Positions 47,910 to 58,009 of a DNA stretch of 64,000 nucleotides are shown here, one piece after another. The stretch is taken from positions 620,001-684,000 of the forward strand of contig NZ_JAYDCK010000003.1 in assembly GCF_034555965.1 (NCBI RefSeq), in the 5' to 3' direction. Each line of letters begins with the position of its first letter. The first letter of the stretch is position 1. Under the pieces are notes generated by a model. That model had not been told where the DNA came from. It saw only the letters and a list, made by a program, of their open reading frames with translations, and made no database searches. The DNA is from Aquicoccus sp. G2-2 (GTDB lineage Bacteria; Pseudomonadota; Alphaproteobacteria; Rhodobacterales; Rhodobacteraceae). Both the position numbers and the translations under genes were made by a program.

Positions 47910-49370
47910 ATGAGTTTTACCCTTGCCATAGTTGGCCGCCCGAATGTGGGCAAATCCACGCTGTTCAACCGATTGGTTGGCAAACGTCTGGCGTTGGTCG
48001 ATGACCAACCCGGCGTGACCCGTGATTTGCGCGAAGGTGCGGCGCGGTTGGCCGATCTGCGGTTCACGGTGATTGATACCGCCGGGCTGGAGGAGGCCAC
48101 GGACGCATCGCTTCAGGGCCGGATGCGGCGGCTGACCGAGCGCGCGGTGGAGATGGCTGACATCTGTCTTTTCATGATTGACGCGCGGGTAGGCGTGACG
48201 CCTACGGATGAGGTTCTTGCCGGGATTTTGCGCAAACGTTCGGCGCATGTGATTTTGGCGGCCAACAAGGCCGAAGGGGCGGCGGCGGATGCCGGGCTGA
48301 TCGAGGCCTATTCGCTGGGTCTGGGCGAGCCGGTGCGGCTTTCGGCGGAGCATGGTGAGGGGCTCAACGAGCTTTATTCGATGTTGGCCCCGCTGTCGGA
48401 TGCGTTTGAGGCGCGGGCCGTGGCCGATGCGCCCGAGGTCGAGATTGATATCTCGGACGATGATGAGCTGGACGACGGGGCGGTGCGTATGCCCACGGTC
48501 GCGCGGCCAATGCAGATTGCTGTAGTGGGGCGGCCCAATGCCGGAAAATCCACACTGATCAACATGATACTGGGTGAAGATCGTCTGCTGACCGGGCCGG
48601 AGGCGGGGATTACACGCGATGCTATCTCGGTGGCGGCGGATTGGGACGGGCTGCCGGTGCGGATTTTCGACACGGCGGGCATGCGCAAGCGTGCCAAGGT
48701 GCAGGACAAGCTTGAGAAGCTGAGCGTTTCCGATGGGCTGCGCGCGGTAAAATTCGCCGAGATCGTGGTGGTTCTGCTCGACGCGGCGATTCCGTTTGAG
48801 CAGCAGGACTTGCGGATTGCCGATCTGGCCGAGCGGGAGGGGCGCGCGGTTGTGGTTGCGGTGAACAAGTGGGACGTGGAGGAAGACAAGCAGCAAAAGC
48901 TGCGCGATCTGAAGGAATCTTTTGAGCGGTTGTTGCCACAACTCAGGGGCGCGCCGTTGATTACCGTGTCGGCCAAGACAGGGCGCGGGATTGACCGGCT
49001 GCATGCGGCGATTCTGCGGGCTTACGAGGTTTGGAACCGGCGCGTGCCAACGGCACAGCTTAACCGTTGGCTTTCGGGTATGTTGGAACAGCACCCGCCA
49101 CCGGCACCGCAGGGCAAGCGGATCAAGCTGCGATATATGACGCAGGTGAAGGCGCGGCCGCCCGGTTTCGTGGTGATGTGTTCGCACCCTGAAAAGATGC
49201 CGGAAAGTTATTCGCGCTATCTTGTCAATGGGTTGCGCGAAGACTTTGACATGCCGGGCACGCCGGTGAGGCTGACTTTGCGATCCCAGTCGGACAAAAA
49301 CCCCTATAAGGGCCGCAAGAAGAAACAGCCGTCGAAGCTGAAAAAGCATCTCTCCGGGCGGCGCGACTGA
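47910..49370 (+). CDS. der: Ribosome assembly GTPase Der (EngA)
   Basis: The 486-aa protein has two GTPase domains and a C-terminal KH-like domain. G1 motifs are GRPNVGKST (residues 8-16) and GRPNAGKST (about 208-216), G3 motifs DTAGL and DTAGM, and G4 motifs NKAE and NKWD. It binds the 50S subunit during assembly and is essential in most bacteria. The C-terminus is basic ([20 protein letters not shown]). It follows bamB by 66 bases. Confidence 0.97.
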   Translation: MSFTLAIVGRPNVGKSTLFNRLVGKRLALVDDQPGVTRDLREGAARLADLRFTVIDTAGLEEATDASLQGRMRRLTERAVEMADICLFMIDARVGVTPTDEVLAGILRKRSAHVILAANKAEGAAADAGLIEAYSLGLGEPVRLSAEHGEGLNELYSMLAPLSDAFEARAVADAPEVEIDISDDDELDDGAVRMPTVARPMQIAVVGRPNAGKSTLINMILGEDRLLTGPEAGITRDAISVAADWDGLPVRIFDTAGMRKRAKVQDKLEKLSVSDGLRAVKFAEIVVVLLDAAIPFEQQDLRIADLAEREGRAVVVAVNKWDVEEDKQQKLRDLKESFERLLPQLRGAPLITVSAKTGRGIDRLHAAILRAYEVWNRRVPTAQLNRWLSGMLEQHPPPAPQGKRIKLRYMTQVKARPPGFVVMCSHPEKMPESYSRYLVNGLREDFDMPGTPVRLTLRSQSDKNPYKGRKKKQPSKLKKHLSGRRD

Positions 49371-49509
49371 GGGGCGCGCAGGCGCGCTGTGCAAGGGTCA
49401 GTTTTCCCGCCTTTTTCTTGAACTCCCCAACGGGTATCATTTTTGGTATTCATAAAGGAACCGGGCGTGCCGTGAGGCGGCGTTCGAATTTTTTGGGGGT
49501 GTTTGAGAG

Positions 49510-50502
49510 ATGGGACTTCGCGAATTCACGCGGACTTATACAGCAAAGAACGAGCCGCGCGCGTGGGGCGAGTTGGGCGGGACGCTGATCGCCTATGTGG
49601 TTTTCATGGCGCTGGCGATTGCAAATGCCGCGCAGTGGTGGCTGGTGGTGCCGTTTACCGCGCTGGCGGGATTGATGGGGTTGCGCATTTACATGGTGCA
49701 GCATGATTGTATGCACCGGGCATATTTCGCCTCGCGCAAGCTTAACGATCTGATCGGTGAAGTGCTCTCACCAATCTCGCTTTCTCCTTATGTGGCAACA
49801 CGTTACAATCATTTCTTGCATCATGCGCATGTTGGCAATCTTGACCATCGGGAGGCGTTTGAGATTGATATCATGACGGTGGAGGAATATCGCGCCGCGC
49901 CGTTCCTGCGGCGGTTTTGGTATCGGTTCTATCGCAGTCCGTTCACGTTGTTGGTGGTGGGGCCGTTCGTGCTTTATGTCATCTTGCGGCGCTTCCCGCG
50001 CAATGGCTTCAAGACCGGCATCTGGTGGGTGGTGCTGCATGACGCGATGGTGCTGGCCTATTTCGCGGCGCTTTATGCGCTGGCGGGCTGGGCCGGGGTT
50101 TTGGTGCTTTTGGGCTCAATTTACGTGGGTGCGACGTTTGGCGCGATCATTCCTTACGTCGTGCATAATTTTGAGCAGGTCTATTGGGGGCGCAAGCCGG
50201 ATTACACCTATCAGAAGGGGGCGTTGGAAGGGTCATCGGTGCTGCGCTTTGGGGCGCTGTTTGATTGGCTGACGCTCAATATCGCGTATCACGATCTGCA
50301 TCATCTCAACGGCAATATTCCGTGCTATCGGCTCAAGCGTTGCTATGAGGAGGCGGGCGATTTGCTCAGCTCGCGCGAGATCGGGTTTCGCGAGGCGCTG
50401 AGTTGCTACGGCTGGAAGCTCTATGATGAAAAAGCGCAGCGCATGGTGGGGTTTGACGCGGCGCGCGGGCCTGCGCCGCTGAGGGATGTGCCCGCGGAAT
50501 AG
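49510..50502 (+). CDS. Membrane fatty-acid desaturase
   Basis: The 330-aa protein has four or more membrane helices and the three His clusters that hold the di-iron site: HDCMH (residues 65-69), HFLHHAHVG and YHDLHHL. It inserts a double bond into an acyl chain at the membrane. The close spacing of clusters and the VATRYNHFLHHAHVG phrase fit the DesA/omega-6-like class of proteobacterial acyl-lipid desaturases. The regiospecificity cannot be seen. It is preceded by its own 139-base intergenic region. Confidence 0.88.
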   Translation: MGLREFTRTYTAKNEPRAWGELGGTLIAYVVFMALAIANAAQWWLVVPFTALAGLMGLRIYMVQHDCMHRAYFASRKLNDLIGEVLSPISLSPYVATRYNHFLHHAHVGNLDHREAFEIDIMTVEEYRAAPFLRRFWYRFYRSPFTLLVVGPFVLYVILRRFPRNGFKTGIWWVVLHDAMVLAYFAALYALAGWAGVLVLLGSIYVGATFGAIIPYVVHNFEQVYWGRKPDYTYQKGALEGSSVLRFGALFDWLTLNIAYHDLHHLNGNIPCYRLKRCYEEAGDLLSSREIGFREALSCYGWKLYDEKAQRMVGFDAARGPAPLRDVPAE

Positions 50503-50641
50503 ACCATCGGCAGAAAGGTGCTGAGGGGGCGCGCACTGCGCAAAAATTTCGCTTGCGCAATGCCGATCTTCCCGCAATATCGACGTTGAAGGCAGATAGC
50601 CTTTGCACGGCGGCATAGCCCGCCTCAGGAGAGTCAAACAC

Positions 50642-50869
50642 ATGAAAATCAGCTACTTGCTGGCAGGCGCCCTGGCGCTGCTGGCGTCTCAGGTCGTGGC
50701 CGCTCCGGAAGATTCCGATGGCAACGGCAGCTATTCGATGGAAGAAATGATCGCCGCCTATCCGGACCTGACCGAAGAGCAGTTTGCCGACATGGATTCC
50801 AACGAAGATGGCGTTATTGACCCGACCGAATTGAACGACGCGATTGAGAACGGAATGATCGACGAGTGA
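50642..50869 (+). CDS. Small secreted EF-hand protein
   Basis: The 75-aa product has a signal peptide (MKISYLLAGALALLASQVVAA) and two 12-residue EF-hand loops: DSDGNGSYSMEE and DSNEDGVIDPTE. Both keep the Asp/Asn ligands at positions 1, 3 and 5 and Glu at 12 required for Ca2+. It is rich in acidic residues and has no other domain. An AGGAGAG lies before the start and a strong terminator follows, so it is probably monocistronic and well expressed. It may buffer or sense calcium in the periplasm. Confidence 0.85.
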   Translation: MKISYLLAGALALLASQVVAAPEDSDGNGSYSMEEMIAAYPDLTEEQFADMDSNEDGVIDPTELNDAIENGMIDE

Positions 50870-50901
50870 TCTTTTAACAACTTCGTTTTGCATCAAGTCA
50901 T

Positions 50902-50933
50902 CCCCCGAAGCGCCCGCTTCGGGGGTTTTCTTT
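50902..50933 (+). terminator. Rho-independent terminator after the EF-hand gene
   Basis: CCCCCGAAGCG and CGCTTCGGGGG form an 11-bp perfect stem with a 2-base loop core, followed by TTTTCTTT, 32 bases past the stop. It ends four bases before the serS stop on the other strand. Confidence 0.92.
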
Positions 50934-50936
50934 GCG

Positions 50937-52229
50937 TCAGGCAAGCGTTCCTTCAGCGTCAAGGCGGGATTTACCGCCGAGATACGGGTGCAATGCCTGC
51001 GGCAGATCGACCGAGCCATCGGCTTGCTGGCCGTTTTCCAGCACTGCAATCAGGCAGCGGCCCACGGCGAGGCCGGAACCGTTCAGGGTGTGGACGAATT
51101 GCGGCTTGCCGCCATCGGCGGGTTTGAACCGGGCGTTCATCCTGCGGGCCTGAAAATCATCACAAACCGAGACCGAGGAGATTTCGCGGTAGGTGTCCTG
51201 ACCGGGTAGCCAGACCTCGATATCGTGGGTGCGGCGTGCGCCAAAGCCCATGTCGCCGGTGCAAAGCACAACAGTGCGATAGGGCAGGCCGAGCCGCTCG
51301 AGAATGCCCTGCGCGCAGTCGGTCATCCGGTCAAGCTCGGCGCGGGACTGCTCGGGATGGGTGATCGAGACCATCTCGACCTTCTCGAACTGGTGCTGGC
51401 GCAGCATTCCGGCGGTGTCGCGCCCGGCGGAGCCTGCCTCCGAGCGGAAGCACTGGGTATGGGCGACATAGCGACGCGGCAGGCTGGTTTCGTCCACGGT
51501 TTCGCCAGATACGATATTGGTCAGCGGCACCTCGGCGGTGGGGACAAGCCACCAGCCGTTTGTCGTCTGGTAGCTGTCTTCACCGAATTTCGGCAATTGC
51601 CCGGTGCCATACATCATTTCCTCGCGCACCAGCACCGGCGCCCATGTCTCGCGAAGGCCGTTTTCTTCGATGTGGGTATCGAGCATGAACTGCGCCAGCG
51701 CGCGGTGAATGCGCGCCACAGCCCCGGTGAGCACGACGAAGCGCGCGCCAGAGAGTTTGGCGGCGGTTTCGAAATCCATGCCGGGGGTGACGGCGGGCAG
51801 TTGGTAATGCTCTTTCGGGGCGAAATCGAAGCTAGGCGGCGTGCCCCAGCGGTGAATTTCGACATTGTCGGCCTCATCTTCGCCCTGCGGCACATCGCTG
51901 AGCGGCAGATTGGGGATGGCGGCGAGCATTTCGGTGAGTTGCTGGTCAAGCGATTTTGCCTCGGTCTGCATCGCGGTGACTTCAGCCTTTTTCGCCGCGA
52001 CCTCTTCGCGCAGGCGGTTGAACTCGGCGTCGTTCCCGGCGGCCTTGGCAGCCCCGATTTCCTTGGCCGCCTTGTTCTGCGCGGCTTGCGCCGTTTCGGC
52101 GGCAAGGATTTTGGCCCGGCGCGCTTCATCAAGAGCGAGGATTTTAGACGACACCGGCGCATCCCCACGCAGCGCAATGGCTTTGTCGAAAGCCTCCGGG
52201 TTGTCGCGGATGGCACGGATATCATGCAT
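50937..52229 (-). CDS. serS: Seryl-tRNA synthetase
   Basis: The 430-aa class II enzyme charges tRNA-Ser and also tRNA-Sec where present. The N-terminal coiled-coil arm (about residues 30-105, with [14 protein letters not shown] and [13 protein letters not shown]) grips the long tRNA variable arm. Motif 2 is [26 protein letters not shown] and motif 3 [31 protein letters not shown] is the usual start. It is divergent from yajC with a 261-base gap. Confidence 0.97.
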   Translation of the reverse strand: MHDIRAIRDNPEAFDKAIALRGDAPVSSKILALDEARRAKILAAETAQAAQNKAAKEIGAAKAAGNDAEFNRLREEVAAKKAEVTAMQTEAKSLDQQLTEMLAAIPNLPLSDVPQGEDEADNVEIHRWGTPPSFDFAPKEHYQLPAVTPGMDFETAAKLSGARFVVLTGAVARIHRALAQFMLDTHIEENGLRETWAPVLVREEMMYGTGQLPKFGEDSYQTTNGWWLVPTAEVPLTNIVSGETVDETSLPRRYVAHTQCFRSEAGSAGRDTAGMLRQHQFEKVEMVSITHPEQSRAELDRMTDCAQGILERLGLPYRTVVLCTGDMGFGARRTHDIEVWLPGQDTYREISSVSVCDDFQARRMNARFKPADGGKPQFVHTLNGSGLAVGRCLIAVLENGQQADGSVDLPQALHPYLGGKSRLDAEGTLA

Positions 52230-52490
52230 CTCTCTCGTCCTTTATCTGGCGTTTGCTTCAGGTGAGCGCCTTATGCCGATTTCGCGGGCGTTGGTAAACG
52301 GGAGAATGCAAGCTGTGCGACCAGCGGAGGGGGCGGGCAATTCGGGCATTGGATTACTGACAATTGAGACAGCGGGAAGGCTTGCAGAAAACCCGCGCTG
52401 CGCGGCTTGCAAAGACAGGGCCGCGCGCATAGGTTCCGCCAAACTCAGCGCGGGGGATGCCGCGTTTATCGGGTATCGAAAGGATTTCCT

Positions 52491-52781
52491 ATGGATAGCA
52501 GTGCCATTGCCTCATTTCTTCCGCTGATTCTGATCTTTGCGATCATGTATTTTCTGTTGATCCGGCCGCAACAGAAGAAAATGAAAGACCATCAAGGGAT
52601 GGTGGCCGCGCTGCGCCGCGGCGATCAGGTGATTACCCAAGGCGGGTTGATTGGCAAAGTGTCCAAGGTCAAGGAAGATGGCGAGCTTGAAGTCGAGATT
52701 GCCGATGGGGTGAAGGTGCGGGTTGTCAAATCGACGATTGCACAGGTCCTAAACAAGACAGAACCGGCCGCTTCGGCCTGA
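52491..52781 (+). CDS. yajC: Preprotein translocase subunit YajC
   Basis: The 96-aa protein has one N-terminal membrane helix (residues 7-25, LPLILIFAIMYFLLIRPQQKK is its core) followed by a small soluble domain (GDQVITQGGLIGKVSKVKED). It associates with SecDF-SecYEG. Start ATG 52491 has AAAGGA upstream. It begins the yajC-secD-secF transcript. Confidence 0.94.
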   Translation: MDSSAIASFLPLILIFAIMYFLLIRPQQKKMKDHQGMVAALRRGDQVITQGGLIGKVSKVKEDGELEVEIADGVKVRVVKSTIAQVLNKTEPAASA

Positions 52782-52805
52782 GAAATAGCAGGCGGGGCCT
52801 GAGAC

Positions 52806-54467
52806 ATGCTTCAGATCGAAATGTGGAAGCGCGTGCTGATCTGGCTGACCGTTGTGGTTGGCCTGATGCTGGCGCTGCCCAATGCATTTTACACACGGGT
52901 TGAGACCCATAATGACGCAGTCAAGGCGCTGGAAGGCGGCAGCACGGCGGCGGGGCTGAACGAGCAGGCGGCGCTGTGGCCAAGCTGGTTGCCGTCTTCG
53001 CTGGTCAATCTCGGGCTTGATTTGCGCGGTGGTGCGCATTTGTTGGCCGAGGTCGAGGTGCAGGACGTTTACGCGACCCGGATCAAGAGCATGTGGCCGG
53101 AGATTCGTGACATGCTGCGCGATGAGCGTGGCACCATCGGCACGATCCGGCGGCAGCAGTCGAGTGACGATACGCTGAAGATCAAGATTTCCAATCCTGA
53201 TGAGGTCGAAAAGGCCGCAAGCCTGGTGCGTGGTCTGGCGCGCCCGGTGGCCAGCCTGACCGGGGCGGGGGCGTCGGATATTGCGGTGAGCTATGATGGC
53301 GATATCGTCAGCGTGACGCTTTCGGACGCGGAAAAGCGCGCGACAGATGAGCGCACGGTGCGCCAAGCACTTGAGATCATCCGTAACCGGATTGACGAGG
53401 TCGGCACCCGTGAGCCGACGATTCAGCGTCAGGGGGCGGACCGGATTCTCATCCAGGTGCCGGGCATTGGCAGCGCGGCGGAGTTGAAGCGGATTATTGG
53501 CCGGACGGCGCAGTTGACGTTTCAGCCGGTGATTTCACGCACGTCCGACCCGAATGCGCGGGGCAAGGCGGGGCAGGAGGTTCTACCCGCGAAAAGCGAA
53601 AAAGGGCTTTATTACATCCTTGAAGATGCGCCTGTCGTGACCGGCGAGGATCTGGTGGATGCACAGCCGTCGTTTGACCAGAACGGGCAGCCGGCGGTGA
53701 GTTTCCGCTTTGACCCAAGCGGCGCGCGGCGGTTTGGCGATTACACGGCAGAGAATATCGGCAACCCGTTTGCCATCGTGCTTGACAAGGAAGTGATCAG
53801 TGCGCCGACAATTCAGAGCCATATCGCAGGCGGATCAGGCATCATCACCGGCAATTTCACGCTGGACGAGAGCACCGAGCTGGCCGTGCTTTTGCGCGCA
53901 GGCGCACTGCCTGCCGGGCTGAATTTCCTTGAGGAACGAACCATCGGGCCGGAGCTGGGCGCTGACAGCATCGAGGCGGGCAAGGTCGCTTGTATCGTTG
54001 CCGGGGCTATTGTGCTGTTGTTCATGTTCGGCGCCTATGGGCTTTTCGGGCTGTTTGCCAATATCGCGTTGATAATCAACGTGGGGCTGATCTTCGGGCT
54101 TTTGAGCATGATCGGAGCCACGCTCACGTTGCCCGGTATCGCCGGGATCGTGTTGACCATCGGGATGGCGGTTGACGCCAACGTCCTTATTTTCGAGCGT
54201 ATACGCGAGGAATTGAAGACGGCGCGCGGCCCGGCACGGGCGATTGATCTTGGCTATGAGAAGGCGTTGAGTGCGATTATTGACGCCAACCTGACGACGA
54301 TGATCACGGCGGTCATTCTTTATGCGGTCGGCTCTGGTCCGGTGCGGGGCTTTGCCATCACGCTGGCCATCGGGATTATCACGTCGGTCTTTACCGCGAT
54401 CTATGTGACGCGGTTGATCGTGGCGTTGTGGTTCGCCCGCCGCCGCCCGAAAACGTTGGAGATTTGA
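52806..54467 (+). CDS. secD: Protein translocase subunit SecD
   Basis: The 553-aa inner-membrane protein uses the proton motive force to pull preproteins out of SecYEG. It has an N-terminal helix (VLIWLTVVVGLMLALP), a large periplasmic P1 domain (LVNLGLDLRGGAHLLAEV, then NRIDEVGTREPTIQRQGADRI) and a C-terminal block of five helices with VDANVLIFERIREEL. It is one base ahead of secF. Confidence 0.97.
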   Translation: MLQIEMWKRVLIWLTVVVGLMLALPNAFYTRVETHNDAVKALEGGSTAAGLNEQAALWPSWLPSSLVNLGLDLRGGAHLLAEVEVQDVYATRIKSMWPEIRDMLRDERGTIGTIRRQQSSDDTLKIKISNPDEVEKAASLVRGLARPVASLTGAGASDIAVSYDGDIVSVTLSDAEKRATDERTVRQALEIIRNRIDEVGTREPTIQRQGADRILIQVPGIGSAAELKRIIGRTAQLTFQPVISRTSDPNARGKAGQEVLPAKSEKGLYYILEDAPVVTGEDLVDAQPSFDQNGQPAVSFRFDPSGARRFGDYTAENIGNPFAIVLDKEVISAPTIQSHIAGGSGIITGNFTLDESTELAVLLRAGALPAGLNFLEERTIGPELGADSIEAGKVACIVAGAIVLLFMFGAYGLFGLFANIALIINVGLIFGLLSMIGATLTLPGIAGIVLTIGMAVDANVLIFERIREELKTARGPARAIDLGYEKALSAIIDANLTTMITAVILYAVGSGPVRGFAITLAIGIITSVFTAIYVTRLIVALWFARRRPKTLEI

Positions 54468-54468
54468 T

Positions 54469-55440
54469 ATGATACGCCTGAGACTGGTTCCCAAGGAGAC
54501 GAAATGGGATTTCTTTGGGATCATGCCGATCACTTTGGGCCTCTCGGCAGTGGCGGTTGTGGCCGCGATTGTGCTGGCAATCGTGATGGGGCTGAATTTC
54601 GGGATCGACTTTCGCGGCGGCACGACGATCCGGACGCAAAGCACGCAAGCGGTGGACGTGGGCCAATATCGTGACGCGCTCAAGCCGCTTGATCTGGGTG
54701 ATGTGTTGATCACCGAGGTGTTCGATCCGACATTCCGGGCCGATCAGCATGTTGCCATGGTGCGTATTCAGGCGCAGGGCGATCAAGAATCGATGACCGC
54801 GCAGACCATCGAAAAGGTCAAGGCGGCGTTGCAGACAGTGGTGCCGGATATCCTGTTCGAAAGCGTGGAATCGGTGGGACCAAAGGTTTCGGGTGAGCTG
54901 ATCCAGACCGCGATTTATGCGGTGTTGCTGGCGATGGGGGCGGTGCTGATCTATATCTGGCTGCGCTATGAGTGGCAGTTCGCGTTGGGTGCCGTGATTG
55001 CGCTGATCCATGACGTGACGATTACCATCGGGCTTTTCGCGCTGTTGCAGATCAAGTTTGATCTGGCAATCATCGCGGCGCTGCTGACCATCGTGGGGTA
55101 CTCGCTTAACGATACCGTGGTGGTGTTTGACCGGGTGCGCGAGAACCTGCGCAAATACAAGCAGATGAGCCTAAAGGATCTGCTGAACCTGTCGGTCAAT
55201 GAGACCCTGAGCCGTACGACGATGACATCGTTCACCACGTTGCTGGCGCTGCTGGCGCTTTATTTCCTCGGTGGCGATGTGATCCGTGGGTTCGTTTTCG
55301 CAATGATCATGGGGATCACGGTGGGCACTTATTCGTCGATCTTCGTGGCCTCTGCGATTCTGTTGATATTGGGTGTGAAGCGCGACTGGTCGAAGGCTGC
55401 CGCGAATGCGGGAACGCAGTTTTCCAATATCGACGCCTGA
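54469..55440 (+). CDS. secF: Protein translocase subunit SecF
   Basis: The 323-aa partner of SecD has FGIDFRGGTTIRTQ at the start of its periplasmic domain and six helices, including GYSLNDTVVVFDRVREN and TTMTSFTTLLALLALYFLGG with the conserved Asp/Arg of proton transfer. The start codon lies immediately after the secD stop. It ends the sec transcript; a tauE-like gene follows 27 bases later. Confidence 0.97.
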   Translation: MIRLRLVPKETKWDFFGIMPITLGLSAVAVVAAIVLAIVMGLNFGIDFRGGTTIRTQSTQAVDVGQYRDALKPLDLGDVLITEVFDPTFRADQHVAMVRIQAQGDQESMTAQTIEKVKAALQTVVPDILFESVESVGPKVSGELIQTAIYAVLLAMGAVLIYIWLRYEWQFALGAVIALIHDVTITIGLFALLQIKFDLAIIAALLTIVGYSLNDTVVVFDRVRENLRKYKQMSLKDLLNLSVNETLSRTTMTSFTTLLALLALYFLGGDVIRGFVFAMIMGITVGTYSSIFVASAILLILGVKRDWSKAAANAGTQFSNIDA

Positions 55441-55467
55441 CCCGTGCAGGGATAGTGGGGCGCGGTG

Positions 55468-56226
55468 ATGATCGAGTTGATCCATGCCGCTCTGGCTATT
55501 CCGGGAATTGCATGGGTTTTCATCGCTGCTTTTGTCGCGGGCATCGTGCGCGGGTTTTCGGGCTTTGGCACGGGGATGATTTTCCTGCCGGTGGCAAGCC
55601 AGTTCATCGCGCCGGTCTGGGCGATCATGATCGTCATGGTGATGGATATGATCGGGCCGGTTCCGGCGATTCCGGCGGCGTTGCGCAATGGGCATCCGCG
55701 TGATCTGATCCGGTTGTTGGTTGGCACGGTGATTGCGCTGCCGGTGGGGCTGATGGTGTTGTTCTGGGTCGATCCGGCGGTGTTTCGCTTGGGCGTTTCG
55801 GTGGTCAGTCTGGTCATGCTGGCGGTGCTTGTGGCGGGGCTACGTTATCACGGAAGGCTGACGCCGCCGCTGATATATGCGACCGGCGGGCTGGCCGGGT
55901 TGCTTGGGGGTGCGGTCGGGATTCCCGGCCCGCCGGTTGTGCTGCTTTACATGGCCAGCCCACATCCGGCGCGGGTGATCCGGGCCAATATCATGGCCTA
56001 TCTGTTCTTTTTCGATCTGGTGATGATCGGGGGAATATCATTGGCCGGACAACTGAGCGCGCAGCCACTTGTGTTGGGGCTGATGGCGGCGCTGCCTTAT
56101 CTGGCGGGAAATATGACGGGCTGGTGGATTTTCCGGCCCGAATTGGAGAAACTTTACCGCGGGATGGCGTATGTCATCATCGCGGGTTCGGCCCTGTCGG
56201 GGCTGAAAGCGGTCATATTGGGGTGA
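55468..56226 (+). CDS. TauE/SafE-family sulfite/organosulfonate exporter
   Basis: The 252-aa protein has about seven or eight hydrophobic helices and the duplicated TauE pattern: GIVRGFSGFGTGMIFLPV in the first half and GAVGIPGPPVVLLYM in the second. It is a membrane carrier linked to sulfite or sulfoacetate export in related bacteria; the substrate is not known here. The ATG at 55468 follows a GTG three bases earlier in the same frame. It lies between secF and an Mth938-like gene. Confidence 0.85.
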   Translation: MIELIHAALAIPGIAWVFIAAFVAGIVRGFSGFGTGMIFLPVASQFIAPVWAIMIVMVMDMIGPVPAIPAALRNGHPRDLIRLLVGTVIALPVGLMVLFWVDPAVFRLGVSVVSLVMLAVLVAGLRYHGRLTPPLIYATGGLAGLLGGAVGIPGPPVVLLYMASPHPARVIRANIMAYLFFFDLVMIGGISLAGQLSAQPLVLGLMAALPYLAGNMTGWWIFRPELEKLYRGMAYVIIAGSALSGLKAVILG

Positions 56227-56230
56227 TGCG

Positions 56231-56584
56231 ATGCAAATGCATGAAATGGATATGGGCGGGGCACGGCCGGTCGAGGGGTATGGCCCCGGATTTTTCCGCA
56301 TCGGCGGAGAGGTGTTCAAAGGCGCGGTTCTGGTAACGCTGGACGGCGCACAGGCTTGGGATGGCTGGGACGACAGTGCCGCGCTGGTGGCGCTGGCCGG
56401 AGAGATCGACGTGATCTTCTTTGGCATGGGGGAGGAGATTGCACATTTGCCCAAAGGCTTACGGGCGAAGGTTGAGGCGGCAGGCATGGGCGCGGAGGTG
56501 ATGAGTTCGCCCGCCGCCTGCCGGACGTGGAACCTGTTGGCGGCAGAGGGGCGGCGTGTGGCATTGGCGGCGCTGCCGGTCTGA
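56231..56584 (+). CDS. Mth938-like domain protein (DUF498/NDUFAF3-like)
   Basis: The 117-aa protein has the Mth938 fold pattern: YGPGFFRIGGEVFKGAVLVT, then VIFFGMGEE and EVMSSPAACRTWNLLAAEGRRVALAALP. Eukaryotic relatives (NDUFAF3) assist complex I assembly; the bacterial role is unknown. It overlaps nothing and starts 5 bases after the tauE stop. In related genomes it also sits between secDF and ccmA. Confidence 0.85.
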   Translation: MQMHEMDMGGARPVEGYGPGFFRIGGEVFKGAVLVTLDGAQAWDGWDDSAALVALAGEIDVIFFGMGEEIAHLPKGLRAKVEAAGMGAEVMSSPAACRTWNLLAAEGRRVALAALPV

Positions 56585-56634
56585 GCGTGGTACACGGGCT
56601 GTTTTCAGCCGCGATCATGGGATAAGGCGGGCGC

Positions 56635-57252
56635 ATGGAGTTGAGAGTTTCCGATCTGGCGGTGGCGCGCGGCGGGGTGCCGGTGTTGCAGGGCGTGCAT
56701 TTCGTGCTGTCGCCTGGTCGTGCCCTGATCCTGCGCGGGCCGAACGGCATTGGCAAGACGACGCTTCTGCGCGCGGTTGCCGGGTTGCAGCCTGTGTTGG
56801 CGGGGGAAATCGGGCTTGACCGCGAAGCGATGGCCTATGCCGGTCATGCGGACGGGATCAAGCCGACGCTGAGCGTGGTGGAGAACCTGACGTTCTGGGC
56901 GGCGGTGTTTGGCACCAGTGACATTGCGCCCGCGTTGGACGGCTTTGCGCTCAACCCGTTGGCGACGCGCCCGGCGGGGGCACTTTCGGCGGGGCAGAAG
57001 CGGCGGCTGGGCTTGGCGCGGCTGTTGGTAACCGGGCGGCCACTGTGGATTTTGGATGAGCCGACGGTGTCGCTTGATACGCAGGCGGTGGGCCTGTTCG
57101 CGGCGGCTATCCGGGCGCATCTGGCGGGCGGGGGCATGGCGTTGATCGCCACGCATATTGATCTGGGGCTGGCGGAGGCAGAGGTGTTGGACCTTGCACC
57201 GTTCAAGGCGACAGCGCCGGTGAATGATGATTTCGACGAGGTGTTCTTGTGA
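56635..57252 (+). CDS. ccmA: Cytochrome c biogenesis ATP-binding protein CcmA
   Basis: The 205-aa ATPase of the CcmABCD haem-handling complex has Walker [10 protein letters not shown] (residues 34-42), signature LSAGQKRR and Walker [13 protein letters not shown]. It releases haem-loaded CcmE from CcmC. The stop overlaps the ccmB start by four bases (GTGA). It is the first gene of the ccmABCDG set. Confidence 0.95.
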   Translation: MELRVSDLAVARGGVPVLQGVHFVLSPGRALILRGPNGIGKTTLLRAVAGLQPVLAGEIGLDREAMAYAGHADGIKPTLSVVENLTFWAAVFGTSDIAPALDGFALNPLATRPAGALSAGQKRRLGLARLLVTGRPLWILDEPTVSLDTQAVGLFAAAIRAHLAGGGMALIATHIDLGLAEAEVLDLAPFKATAPVNDDFDEVFL

Positions 57253-57905
57253 CCGCGCTTTTGATCCGCGATCTGAAGCTGGCGGTGCGGGCGGGCGGCG
57301 GTTTTGGGCTGGCGTTGGCGTTTTTTCTGATTGTGGTGGTGCTGGTGCCGTTTGGGGTGGGGCCGCAAACGACGCTGCTGGCGCAGATTGCACCGGGAAT
57401 TTTGTGGCTGGGCGCGTTGCTGGCCTGCTTGTTGTCGCTTGACCGGATTTTCGCGCTCGATCACGAGGATGGCTCGCTTGATCTTCTGGCGACCGCGCCT
57501 TTGCCGATGGAGGCGATTGTGAGCCTCAAGGCGCTGGCGCATTGGCTGGTGACGGGCTTGCCGCTGGTGATCGCCGCGCCGGTTTTTGCGCTGTTGCTGA
57601 GCCTGCCGCCGCAGGGGTATGGGCCGCTGATCGGCTCGCTTCTGATTGGCACGCCCGCATTGTCGGTGATTGGCACATTCGGGGCGGCGCTGACCGTGGG
57701 GGTGAAGCGGGGCGGGTTGCTGTTGAGCCTGCTGGTGCTGCCGCTTTACGTGCCAACGCTGATTTTCGGGGCGGAGATGGCGCGGCGCGGCGCGGCGGAG
57801 CAGGACTACCTGACCGCGCTTTTGATGTTGGGCGGGATCACCGCAGGGGTAATTGCGCTTTTGCCGTTTGCCAGTGCGGCGGTTTTGCGGGTGAATTTGC
57901 GCTGA
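57249..57905 (+). CDS. ccmB: Haem exporter membrane protein CcmB
   Basis: The 218-aa membrane subunit has six hydrophobic helices and the family phrase [22 protein letters not shown], followed by [18 protein letters not shown]. It starts at a GTG overlapping the ccmA stop. A 104-base gap, longer than elsewhere in the set, separates it from ccmC; this gap has no gene and includes a ribosome binding region (GAGAGAGAGC) shortly before ccmC. Confidence 0.94.
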   Translation: MTALLIRDLKLAVRAGGGFGLALAFFLIVVVLVPFGVGPQTTLLAQIAPGILWLGALLACLLSLDRIFALDHEDGSLDLLATAPLPMEAIVSLKALAHWLVTGLPLVIAAPVFALLLSLPPQGYGPLIGSLLIGTPALSVIGTFGAALTVGVKRGGLLLSLLVLPLYVPTLIFGAEMARRGAAEQDYLTALLMLGGITAGVIALLPFASAAVLRVNLR

Positions 57906-58009
57906 TAAGGCCCGGGTTCAGCGGAATGTGAGCCGGTGGCACTAGCCAAACAGCGGGATTTGGGGCAGATCATGGCCGGGCGTAAAGGCGAGAGAGAGCT
58001 GAGGTTGCG

